From NCBI GenBank assembly GCA_934045905.1, contig OW203768.1:31959060-32023059 (forward strand): a stretch of 64,000 bases of DNA. The letters are read 5' to 3'. Shown piece after piece: positions 1-12,000 of this stretch. Source of the stretch: Leuctra nigra. Lineage: Eukaryota; Arthropoda; Insecta; Plecoptera; Leuctridae. Numbering within the stretch: position 1 is the stretch's first letter; each line of letters starts with the position of its first letter. The notes beneath the pieces are model-generated. The model made no database searches. It was not told the DNA's origin and was given only the letters and a program-made list of their open reading frames with translations. A program made the translations under genes and the position numbers.

Positions 1-27
1 TCAGACTGCAGCTCGTCCTCCAGTTGT
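1..27 (-). CDS. Myo5: Myo5 exon 20, truncated by window edge (residues 1299-1307)
   Basis: After acceptor GTGCAG the frame reads (R)QLEDELQS, matching the vertebrate NRLLESQLQS continuation. The exon continues past position 1, so only its first 27 nt are seen. Confidence 0.8.
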   Translation of the reverse strand, partial: TTGGRAAV

Positions 28-3000
28 CTGCACATTCAACAACAATCTCGTCAATACGTTTCAAATGTGTTTTTATTCTTATGCAATACCTAAGCATATC
101 CTCTTCATTTCAAATAATATTTTGATAAAAATATAATTGCATCAGTTGCAATGGTTTGAGGTTGACCAAAATATGCATATTTTAGGAATATAGGCAGACA
201 AAATACTACCAGTCAATTATTTGAACCAAAACAATAACTTGAAGCCACACATGTTTTGAAAAAAAAATAGTGCTCGTCAGTTATTTACCTGCGATAGTCA
301 TACTAAGTAATATCTTGTAATAATATAGATCACTCATCTGTTGTCAAAAAGAAACATTGGATGACGCTGTAGATACATACCTGTTGATCTTCTTGTGGGC
401 CTCGAAGGCGGTGACTAGTTCTCCGTCCTCGTTGATGTTGTCTACGCGACTGGCGTAGTTGCTGGTGGCGACGCTCTTGAGCCCCTGCGTGCGCGTGGCC
501 AGCACCGCGTGCAGCTGGATGCACTCCTCGCGGCGGCGGTCAAGCTCGTCCTGCAGCGCGTCGAACTGACCTGAAGCAGACAATCAGTCTTATTTCTGAA
601 CCACAGAGGTGGAAGGAGTTGGATGAGCTCAAACACCAATCATTCTGCATTCATCTGATCTTATTTGTAACGGTGACACAACCTATTGTGTAAGAGAATG
701 CTTCAATATAACTGTATTTGTTGACTTCAGTCAAATTGCAATAGATAGAGCTTGATTACATAAATCATTCCAAAAGTGTGTGACACAGAACTGAGAAAGT
801 AAGACTTCTGGCCTTCTACTTTTAACACGGAGGTATAAGGCCTGCGTGTACAAGAAATGGATTGTAGTCTACATAAATGATGATTAATTTCTTGTAATAT
901 ACCTACCTAGCTTCCTTTCAAAGAAAAGAAACTGAAATGCAATTATTTTCATAAAATCACAATCCCAAGAAATTGAGCTTTTAATTGAGATGCTATTCCG
1001 CTTTTGTAGGGCCCTACCTATTCTACAACTTTAAAATTCTCAAATCTGCTGGAATCCGATACGGTGCAATGTGTATACAAAGGGAAATTAATAAAATTTC
1101 AGCAGAACCGGGAACTTTGAAGTTATAGTACATAGAAAATGTTTCGAGCAATTAGGTAAGGCAAAGTGTTCACTGGTTTTATTAAGATTCATTGATCCAA
1201 AAGCTCGGCCTAGATGTCAATAACTAGCCCCCTCTGGCTGTTGCTCAAGTCTAGAAGTGACGTAACGACTGGCAGTACTCACTGAGCAGCTCCGTGCCGC
1301 CGGTCTCGCCGCGACCGATCGTGTAGCGCAGAGCGTCCAGGTCGATCTTCAGCTTTGAGTTCTCCATCTCCAGCTCCTGCAACTGTTGCCGACGTAACCG
1401 ATTAGAACACGATCAGATGGAAACAATACACAGAGTTGGTTCACACAGCAACATTAAACTGTTATGTGGTTAGAGAAAGTTAATTCGTAGATACATTAAA
1501 GTTTTACGGAGATGAAGAGAAAGATTAAAGAAGAAGGGCTCGAGTGTTATCTTACCAACACATCAAATTATTGTAAACAAATAAAAACATGATTTTCACA
1601 ACATCAGTGAAAGTTGTTACATAATATTTGTCCTTTTCCTCATTATAATAAGTACTTTGATAATACTTACAATTAATTAACAGATCTATTTCTTTTAAAT
1701 GCATTTTATACACATTCTCATTAATATATCAAAACTACTTACTCCAATTTAAGTAGGTACTAAGTACCTAAATGTTCTCTTACATCATTCTCATACCGGG
1801 TGGCGCAAAAAAAAATCCCCCTGATTGAGAGGTCACTATATCGAAACTATTATAGATAGGATTCTGAAATTTGTACACATATTAGAAAACATACCAAAAT
1901 TTAATATGTGCAAGTTTCAAAAACATTACTATTGAAGGAAAAAAGTTACAGCTGTTCAAATTTGGTTGTCAAAAAATTGATTAAACCGAGCTCAAAAAGC
2001 GCGCGTCGAGAAAACTTCCAATGGCCGGGACGCTGTTTCTTCAAAACTACTTAAGATATCAAACTGAAAATTTCAAATTATATTCAAAATAGATTAAGAT
2101 CGATTGTGTAAAAATTTCAATCAATTTGAATGAATGGAACGAAAATTATGGAATCTTGAAGTTGAGCTTGAAAACAGAATAGTGGGAAAAGAATCACATT
2201 TATAACATGTGTAATAAAAGTTTAGAAATACTCTTCGTTTTCTGATTTTACGCTCAACTTCTAGATACATACCATTATTTTCGTTCCATTCATTCAAAAC
2301 GACTGAAATTTTTACACAATCGATCATAATATATTTTCAACATAATTTGAAATTTTCAGCTTGATATCGTAAGTAGTTTCTCGACGCTCGCTATTTGAGC
2401 TCCGTTTAATCAATTTTTTGACAACCAAATTTGATCGTCTGTAACTTTTTTCCTACAATAGTAATGTTTTTGAAACTTGCACATATTAAATTTTGGTATG
2501 TTTTCTAATATGTGTACAAATTTAAGAACCCTATCTATAATAGTTTCGATATAGTGACCTCTCAATCAGGGGGATTTTTTTTTTGCGCCACCCGGTATTA
2601 TTGCTTTCTTGACCTACTACTACTTAATTAAAAAAAATTCTAGATGTCCCAATTTCGAAAAAGAAAAACAGTTAGTACTTGACAATCAGTTAGCAACTTC
2701 ACTTTGACATATAACTCAACCTAGTTTAATAAAATTGAACAAACATTAACGAGATGCTCTCTGATTTATCTCCTGATGTGTTATATTTACAGGCTCTTGT
2801 TCCGGCTTCTCAGCGTCATCCTCCAGGATATTCTCCAGGAATGTGTCCAGCATGTCTGGACCATGTCAGGACTCCAATCACATCTAGCTACACACTAGTG
2901 ATCGAGTCGGTTGAGATTGACAGCTGCTGATAGCTTATCTTATCAGCGACATGCGATTACAACGCAATCTATCACTGATTCCTGCTTATTTAGGTCAGAC

Positions 3001-6000
3001 GAGGGTTCAGCTTACAAGATTATCCACACTCCTGACTACTCAAATCACAAGTAGTTAAATTCATAATGTACTGCTCTGCAAATATACCACAATACCAGTC
3101 CACACTAGCAACTTATGGTTGATCAACTTGGTTCTGCAAATGTGAAGAGTCACATTATTGTCACCAAATGCGATGGCGCATGGGCAGAACTAGAGATGTG
3201 AGCCGAGAATATTCTCATGAGAATATTCTCCGTGCTCGAGAATATTCACGAGAATATTCTCAAAGAGATTCACATTATTGTGAATATTCACATTAATATT
3301 CTCACAAGAGGTTTGAAAATTATTATATATATATATATATAATATATATATAAAAAGTTCATCCCAAATTCAATAATGAATTTGGTAATTTTCGATAAAA
3401 CTGTTTTCTAAGCGATTTCAAACTCATAAAATGTCAATAAGACTGTAATTACTTGACTGATGGGCTAAAATGACTTGCAAAATGTTACATAATGTTTGAC
3501 TTGATTACCATGCAAAATGTGAACCTTTATCGAAACATTTTGATTTTCGACTAATCAGAAGGTACACTCGGCCAAACAAAAATTGATCGTTGATCAAATT
3601 TGATTGACTGATAAATGTTAGATTGCACCATCCGAAGTCAGTCCAAGCGATCTCCTTGTCTCACTCTAGTAGGTGATCCCACATTTCAACGATAATAACA
3701 AGCTTTGATTGGTATGGGACATGACCAGCAGTCATTCAAATTTGATAAACGATCAATTTTTGTTTGGCCGAGTGAACCTATTATTTAAACTTAAACCAAT
3801 TGGAAGATTTGGCTGAAACTTTGATAGATTTTAGTCACACAATGACTTAGTAAAATTTGAAATTGATCGGATAAACCAACTGGAAGATAATTTTTTTAAA
3901 TTAGAACCAATCAATGGATTTCAAGTAATTAGGGTCTGCAATGCCCAGAGATGGTCTGAGCATGAGTGCAAAATTTCAGCTCGATCGGAGAAACGATGCG
4001 ACCTGTATAAAGGTACGGAATGAAAAAAAATTGGAGGACCCTGCGCCAACATCTTCAAGTTTGAAACCTGATTCCTGATTTGTTCTCCATAACAATATAT
4101 GTATGCAAGATGCATAAAAGTGACTAATTTTTGGAATTGAGCTAAAAGTTCGAGTTTTTATAAGCTTAGATGCATTTTTAAGAATATGCTCGAGAAAATG
4201 GTCGTGCTCGAGAATATTCTCGAGAATATTCCCAAGAATATTCTCAAAAAGAATATGCTCGAGCATTTTATATAACTAGGCAGAACCAAGTTGAACAACC
4301 ATTGGCCTTTAGACCGCCATTTAGGTACTGCATATCTTGCAGTCAAAGGACACGCCCGACTCTAAATCTTTTTTTCATATTTTTAACAAGACGAATATGA
4401 GAATCACAATGAAGAAAGTAATATTTGGATAAGTCGTTAGGTTCCGAGTTAAATTACTGTGGAAGTAATAAACTACTAAAACAATATGAAAAAAATCTAA
4501 CACTTAAAAATCTAACTGAATGTGGAAGAAGGCCAGACAACATTCAAATGAAGTAAAGTTCACTTTAGCTTCAACCATCGGTTCTTAGTAGCACCATGCT
4601 ATCAAAATTTGCCATATTAGGTAAGGGCCCTGATGGCTGTGCATGGTAATATCAACTAACCGATAAATCCCACCACTAACTTATGCGGGACACTGCCGCT
4701 AACAATCGTGCCTCAATCTTTCCTCCTTTCACAATTACCGTATTTACTCGCATATAGTCCGCACTCGCGTATAGTCCGCACCCCTGTTTTTGAAACTGGT
4801 TTTTCGAAAAAAGCTTTTGTTGCGCATATAGTCCGCACTAAATGACAGTTAATACCAATAATTAAATTAATACTCAAGTCTCACTTCTAAAAAAAAAAAA
4901 AACGCAGAACTCGCCCCAGTCAACCAGCAATGCCGCGTAAAATAAGTCACTTTTGATGGGCAGATAGTCCGCACACGTGTATAGTCCGCACCCCTGTTTT
5001 TGCAACTGGTTTTTCGAAAAATGCTGTGTATAGTATTGCGTGTATAGTCCGCATCCCTGTTTTGAGATTTCAATATTTGAAACATACCTGCGGACTATAT
5101 GCGAGTAAATACGATACTCTCTCCTCATCCCTCACGAAAGGCATCCCCTCACCCTGAATCCGTCCTCTGTCTTGCGCGTGTCGTCCGAGGGGCTGTCGTC
5201 CTTCTCGAGATGCTCGACGCGCTCGGTGAGTCTCGACCTCTCCTGCTCCACCTGCTTGAGCTTCTGCTGCAGCTTGAGCACCAGGCCGACGTCCTCCTGC
5301 TTGGCGGCCGACGCCGACCAGTCGATGTTCTCCACCGCCGGCCGCGTGGACGATGTGCCGCTCCGCACGGAGCCGTAGCCGATGTCCTGCAACACAACAC
5401 ACTATATTACACACACAGTAATAGCATTTCAAATCCTGATTCATCATTTGAAACGAAAGGGAAGATTAGTAGGAGCAGATCTGCCGACTGAATTAATTAA
5501 TTATAAAAGCCAGCCAGTGGCAGTAAATCATTGAATTGATTTTGGTGAATGGTGGCCCATGCATTGGTCACCGCTGGAATGACTAGAAATTATTACTGGA
5601 TTTTAGTTAACTACACATTTTGATTCAAATAAAATACAAAGTAGATAAGGTTAACAACATAGGTTCAACAATGGGGTTGTTCACGCAAAACTATTGTAGA
5701 TGGCGCTGCTGTTCTAATCGTCCGGGAGAGAGCCAATCAAAATGCATCTAGCAGAATGGAAGGTTTTTAAACCTTGGCGGGAGTTTGATTCAGAGATCTT
5801 GGATTCAGAGACCAACCAATCAGAGAGAGACACCTCCATTGCCGCTAGCGCTGCGAGTGAGAGCAAATGGCAGTGAACAACCCCATTTCACAAGTAGGCA
5901 AACCAAGAAAAACGCCTGTCTGTTCTCGACCAATTCAACTATATCTGGGGAGGCATCCATCAATTATGTACATCAGAGTTTTTAAGGACCTCTTCGACCT

Positions 6001-9000
6001 TACCCTTTCCCCGTCACAGCTTGACCCTAAAACCCCATTTACACGGTGCAATTTATTGAACAACTTCTGTGTCACATTCCCATTTTTCATACAATTTTGT
6101 ATTTTCACAACGCAACTTTCTGTCACAGAACTTAAAACATGTTCTAATTTCCATTCAAGAAGTGTGACACAGAAGTGTGGTACAGAAGTTGTACAAGAAG
6201 TTGCTCCGTGTACATTGGGCTTAACTCTAAAGGTGGATTCACACGGCCGTTCCAAACTTCAAGTTTGAAACTCAAGTTTGCCAAAGTTCCGAATCGCCGT
6301 TCCAAAAACTCCCGTGTGAACTATGAAAGTTTGAAACTCAATCCTCACAGTTCGAATATTTTCATAGTTCACACGAAGGTTTTTGGAACGGTGATTCGGA
6401 ACTTTGGCAAACTTGAGTTTCAAACTCGAAGTTTGGAACGGCCGTGTGAATCCACCTTAAGACTCTCTCCTTTCTAACTGCTTCACATTATGCTGTAGTT
6501 AAAAGAAATAAGATACCTATATGAATTGCGGTTTCTGACCACACAAATTTGTATTTTCCAACCTAAAACCTTTCAATTACTCAATGAGTAGGAATATAGT
6601 CCAATTCTAACTTGCCAAAAAATTTCATTTTGTAGTTTAAGCTTAGGTATTTTTAAATCAAATTCAAAATATACCGATCGATAGAATAGATGATTGGTAA
6701 AAATTAAAAAATCGAGAGTCATTGATTTTTTGTGAATTTGGGACTATTTTCATTTTTTATCAGATCACAAATATTTATGAGAAGTGTTCGTGTTGTTTAT
6801 CATAAACTTTATGTAAAATAAATTCCTCTTAACAACTATGACCACCCCATTAGACCGCATCAGTACACGCAGACTCACGTCATCCAGCAGCTCCGACGTT
6901 GCGGACGCCGTGCTGGCGTTGGACGATGAGCGCTGGTGCCCCTTCTCCGGCGCCGGGCGCGCCACAGTGTCGCGCTGCATCCGCGCCACCTCGCGCTCCA
7001 GCCCCTCGGCGCGCTGCTCCAGCACGTTGTACTCCGTCAGCAGCTTCTGGTACGCACCGCGGTCCTGGTCGTGCTCCTGGTTCAGCCACGCCTTCTCCTG
7101 GTCCACGCGCGCCTTCAGCAGCTCTGAAACATTCAATCACGCTCATGCAATAGGCGCTACATATTACACACAGTGTCATTTGTTTCTTGCGAATAGATGG
7201 GATTGTCTTGCAAGATCTTGGCTCGAAATCTTTCTTAAATCATCCAAGTGCCAGTTTTTCAAAGCTTTGTTCAATCATTGCTAAGTTGAGCAGCTACTGA
7301 GTGGTCATTCTAGGAATGTTACTGGTTTATGCCATAGCAATCTAGTCCCAATCAACTGTTTGAATTTAGCAAAGCATCGAAAAACAAGCCCTAGAATTGT
7401 AAAATCTTGCATCATCTTAAAGCTCCAATATATTACCTATCAAGATTTTTCCTGGGCCCGGATTCCCAAAGCTTTTCCCCCGGGGGAATCAGTAGCTTAC
7501 CCCACTTCGGTGTATCTAATAAGCAGTGAAATAAGGGGGAAACCCCCGGCCCGGGGAAAAGCTTTGTGAATCCGGGCCCAGAGGTATATTAAAGAGATTA
7601 TTTTTCCTCTTAGGTACAAGTGACCTACCATTAATATTTATTACCCAGTTCATTCAGATAAAAAAAAATTATATGAAAAATTAAAATATTTAAATTAATA
7701 TTTCAACACAAATTTAAAAATGTCCATACTGTTACCATATAATAGGGATGGTAAATTTAAAATACTTTTCTTTCACCAGAATGGTAAAAGAACCCCACCA
7801 CGGATTGCGACCGGATGACGGATTGACATCTGACGGTTACAACCAGGATGGTACCTGACCTACTACACTGCATACCTTCCGCTCCAATCTCGTTGTGCCT
7901 GATCTGGGCGTTGGTCTCTTCGATCTCGACGCGCATCCTCTCCATGGTGTTAAGCGCCTGAATCTTCTGCGCCTCTGCGTCCCTCTCGATGCGCTCCTTC
8001 TCCGCCACGAGGTCCACCTTCTCCCCGCGCTCGCGGTCCAGGTCGGCGCGCAGCTGCGCAATCACGGCGTCGCGCTCGGTCAGCAGCGCGGTCGCGCGGC
8101 GGAACTCCAGCTCCAGCGCCTTGAACACTTCCACGCGTGACCGCAGCTCCGTCACCTCCACCTGCGCGGGCTTCAGAGCCGTGTTGTCCTTCGTCTGAAA
8201 ACAACAAGCCAGCGTTCATTTGAAAAATTGCACAAAACTAGTTACAACATTAACTGGAAAAAACAACTGTATTGGTTAATAATTGTTTATCTTTGCATTA
8301 AGATGCTCTCTATTAAGAGGCAAACGGAAGCGAGCGGGAATCGCACGGTTCGTCAGAGCGTTTTTTTGAAATTGTGTCTTCCTACTTAAATATTTTAAAA
8401 AATCAGATAGTAACGACCCATAACAGCCGAATATACTAAATAATGCCGCACAATGGAGTTCATTATGACCTCTGGTCTGACTTCAAAGTATTAAATACGA
8501 TTATTTTCGATTATTTTATTAAAAATATCATATTTAACACTTTGAGGTCGCACCAGAGGTCATAATGAACTCCAATGTGCGGCATTATTTAGTCTTTTAG
8601 GCTGTAATGGGTCGTTAATATCTGATTTTTTAAAATTATTAAGTGGGAAGACACAATTTCAAAAAATGCTCTGACGAACCGTGCGATTCCCGTTCGCTTC
8701 CGTTTGCCTCTTAAGAGCGTCACGAAATAGCTTTAAATTTTTCCGTTTTGCAATAATATTTATATATCAATTACATTTTTCAAATAAATTTTGATTTGAA
8801 ACTATGTACGATACTAATTGGGACTGCAAAGGTCAGAAGGTGGGTACGCACCAGCTCCCCGATCTTGTGCTGCAGTGAGATGATCTTGTTCTCTAGCCCC
8901 TTGTTGAGCTTCTTGACGTGCTCCACCGAGCGCGCCTCGGTGCGCAGCTTCCTGAAGAGGCGTCGCGCGAGGAACCTGCGTATGGCGGACTGCGCGATCA

Positions 9001-12000
9001 CCACGCGGCGCAGGTTGCGTTGGTAGCGCACGCGCGCAAGCCACCCGCGCACCGCCGTCTGGATGATCAGCGCCTGCGGACACGACGATAGCAAACATGA
9101 CATAGCCATTCGTTAAGCCGGTGTAACACTTTAACTAGATTAACAGTTTTAGTATGCTAATTAGTCACTATCTATAGAATGTGTGAAAAAGGGGGGAAAG
9201 TTGATAGCAAACAGAAATTCAGATATAATTGAAAAAAAATACTGTTCTATCTTATATTTTGTATTTAATTATACCAATTTACAAAACATTTATCTGCCTG
9301 TAGACATACAGAAAATTATAAAAATCAATTTAACAAGTACAACTCTCTCTTAATCATTTCAATGTCCCGTTAGCGTTAAACTGCAATCTCATCATCTTCA
9401 TTGTCATATTTATGTTAGTTATTTTAATATACAATTACTTACATTAGTACATGTTTTGCCGTGTTTTGTACACAAATCAAATCAATAAAAACATACTGAA
9501 TACTGCATTCCATAGTGTATTCTGTAAATTATCTGCATGACACTTTAACTGATTTCTTTCACAGGTCAAACAAAACTACCTAGGTAAACTAATGAAATCA
9601 AAAAATAGACAAATTTCGAAAACCACTACGACAAAACCATAATTTAATAAAATATACCTACAAATACCTATGTAGCAATTTTTATCTGACAAAGTGTCAA
9701 AATCACATGAAATAAAAATGCATTTCTCAGCTGAATTAGTAATTTTCTTTCTGGATCACCTAAATAATAAAAAATACATACAAAATCTGTTAAGACAATA
9801 AGACCTATGCAAGAGTAGGCATTGCTCGGTAATTGTCCACAATGTGACTCGAGTCTTACCTTGGAGTTGTACTTGAGCTGCATGAACCGCAGGCGCGCCA
9901 GATAGCCGCGACATCTGGCTTGCAGGCTGACCACCATGAGTCGACTGCGCCGGTACTGGCGCCTCTTCACCCAGCCGCGCACGTGGCACTGGATCAAGAT
10001 GGCCGCTCGCAGGCGCCGCAGGTGGTAGACACGTCTGGAAGATTACATTTATTAGTTTATTTATTAGGTACCTACAATATAAAGATAAATGCCTGCACAA
10101 AATGTATGTTCAGTTTCAGAAGTTCGGTCTTGAACAGATTGTCAAGTCAAGCCATGTCACGTAATATTGGGATTTTACGATCATTTTTCGTCAAAATGCT
10201 CAAATTGGTACAAACCTAGACCATGTATTAAATGAACTATTGTCAATGTCATACATCTGTTTCTAGAAATTAAGAGGCTGTCTTTCTCAGCTGTCTTCTA
10301 AACTAACATAAAAACAAAAACTATCTATCTACGTTCTACTATCTAGGTAGTAGGTACTTATTATATTTTATCTACAGAGATATAGCAAGAGATCGAAGAA
10401 CAATGCATCTTCCTTCAAACAAATCACATTCAAAATCTGCAGCAACAAACCGGGATATTTAATGCTAGAGATTGACGTGCAGTGATCGAACTTGAATGAC
10501 AATATAAAACGGATGATGGTTGACTGACCTCCTCGCCATGAATCCACGCGCATATCTCTGGATGGTCTTGGTTGCGCTCAGCACGCGCTGGTACTTTCGT
10601 TGCGCGATGAAGGCGCGCACTTGCTTCTGCACGACAATGCAGCAGTCGCGCAGTCTCTCCGCGCGCAACTTCTCTAGGTAGGCCACTTGACCTGAATGGA
10701 GACGAATCATCACACTTAGAGGACGTGCAATCACTCACAGTTCCGTCGCCCAAAAGACTTACTGCATTTAGCAGTATTTCTCAAGTCAGTTCTGTCTGTC
10801 TGCACATAGGGATCTTAATCATTCGTTCATTAGCAATTCCAAATCATTTCGTTATTTTGTAATCAAGTAATTCTAATTACTTGCTTCCATTTCCTCCAAT
10901 TAATTACTAATCAAGTGACATAAGGCCCGGAATAACCAAAGTTAAATTGTGCTGGATGAACTAACTTTTGGATTAAATTCAATTGTTTCACTCATTTTGA
11001 GGTATCTGATTGGCTGTGCCGCCAAATTAGTCCAATATTTAGTTAATCCGGCTCAGATTAACTTTGGTTATACCGGCCCTAAGTTAATTAGTATTTAACT
11101 CGCTACGAGTTACGTACGAGTTAGAGCGGCTACGGTGGTTTGGGCACATAAAAAGGATGCAAGGGAATAGAATACCAAGGCGGGAGTTTGAAGTGGCCAG
11201 GAGTGGCAAAAGGAGAGTGGGAAGACCGAGGGAGAAGTTGAGCGAAGTGGTAGCAGAGGATGTTCGAGAGTGATTGGAGAAGTGGGAAGAAGTAGAAGAG
11301 GAGAGTTGGTGGGAAGACAGGAAGAAGTGGAAGAAGCTGGTGGAGAAGAAAGAAGAAGAGGAAGAGCCAAGCTTGGCCAGCTGGCTCAAGAGTCCGAGGC
11401 CCTAGCAAGTGGTGGCCTTGGCCACCCCCCGACCCAACTATGGAACCGGGCAAAGGATTATTATTATTAAAGAAAATTGTTTGGTTTTACTCCAATTTAT
11501 AAAAATTCATTTTTTTGGTCAGCAAGAACAAAAAAAAGAAGCAATAAAGCTCAACCTCTTAGTTTAACCTCTATGGTTTAGCGGGCTTCAATGCAAACTT
11601 TTACAATTTTAAAGCTTAGGAGATGCATAAATATCCCAAGAAATGGAGCCGATTCATATGGATTCTATTCCATTCCCTTCTCTATTAATCTTGTAGTAAG
11701 CAAGGGATGGATAAAAATAGAACACTAAACAGAGACATCTTCGTGTCGTGCTCAAAATGGACTGACTCGGTTCTATCTGATCACAAGTATCATCGTCTCA
11801 TCCAGAAACAGCAAGCATCGAGGAACTCACCCGCCCGGAAGAAGATCTTGGTCTTGCCAAATTTGAACTTTTCGTCTGCGCCGCCGACGATGGTCTTGGC
11901 CAGTACTCGCTCGCACGTGAGCCGCGCGTTGTCGCGACTGATGTCCGCGTACCGACACAACACGCGGTAGCGGTGGAAGAAGTCCGAATACGTCAATCTG

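Larger units (their letters stand above)
3191..4278. mobile_element. Non-autonomous hAT-like element with GAGAATATTCTC subterminal repeats
   Basis: Exact 8-bp duplication GGCAGAAC (3183-3190 and 4279-4286) flanks a 1088-bp insert starting TAGAGATGTG and ending ATAACTA. Both ends are crowded with the palindrome GAGAATATTCTC. A second MITE (3565-3774) and a (TA)n tract are nested inside. No transposase frame. Confidence 0.8.
1383..5152. other. Myo5 intron 17
   Basis: Holds three mobile elements (1796-2595, 3191-4278, 4738-5114). The remaining unique parts, 1383-1793, 2598-3182 and 4287-4735, show nothing recognisable. The exception is a short coding-like tract near 2790-2860 on the minus strand. 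Confidence 0.6.
5387..6878. other. Myo5 intron 16
   Basis: Contains three MITEs (5670-5886, 6029-6222, 6230-6458). 5387-5669 and 6461-6878 are AT-rich with nothing recognised. Confidence 0.55.

Noticed and set aside
3976..4266. 96-codon minus-strand frame rich in ENILE
   Set aside because: Produced by translation of the GAGAATATTCTC subterminal repeats.
5099..5491. 130-codon plus-strand open frame over Myo5 exon 17
   Set aside because: It is the antisense shadow of a GC-rich exon and has no splice or start context of its own. The same holds for similar frames opposite exons at 6838-7284, 12565-12912, 15652-16023 and 22559-23059.
5867..6268. 133-codon plus-strand open frame
   Set aside because: It crosses the ends of three separate MITEs, so it is a composite of repeat sequence.
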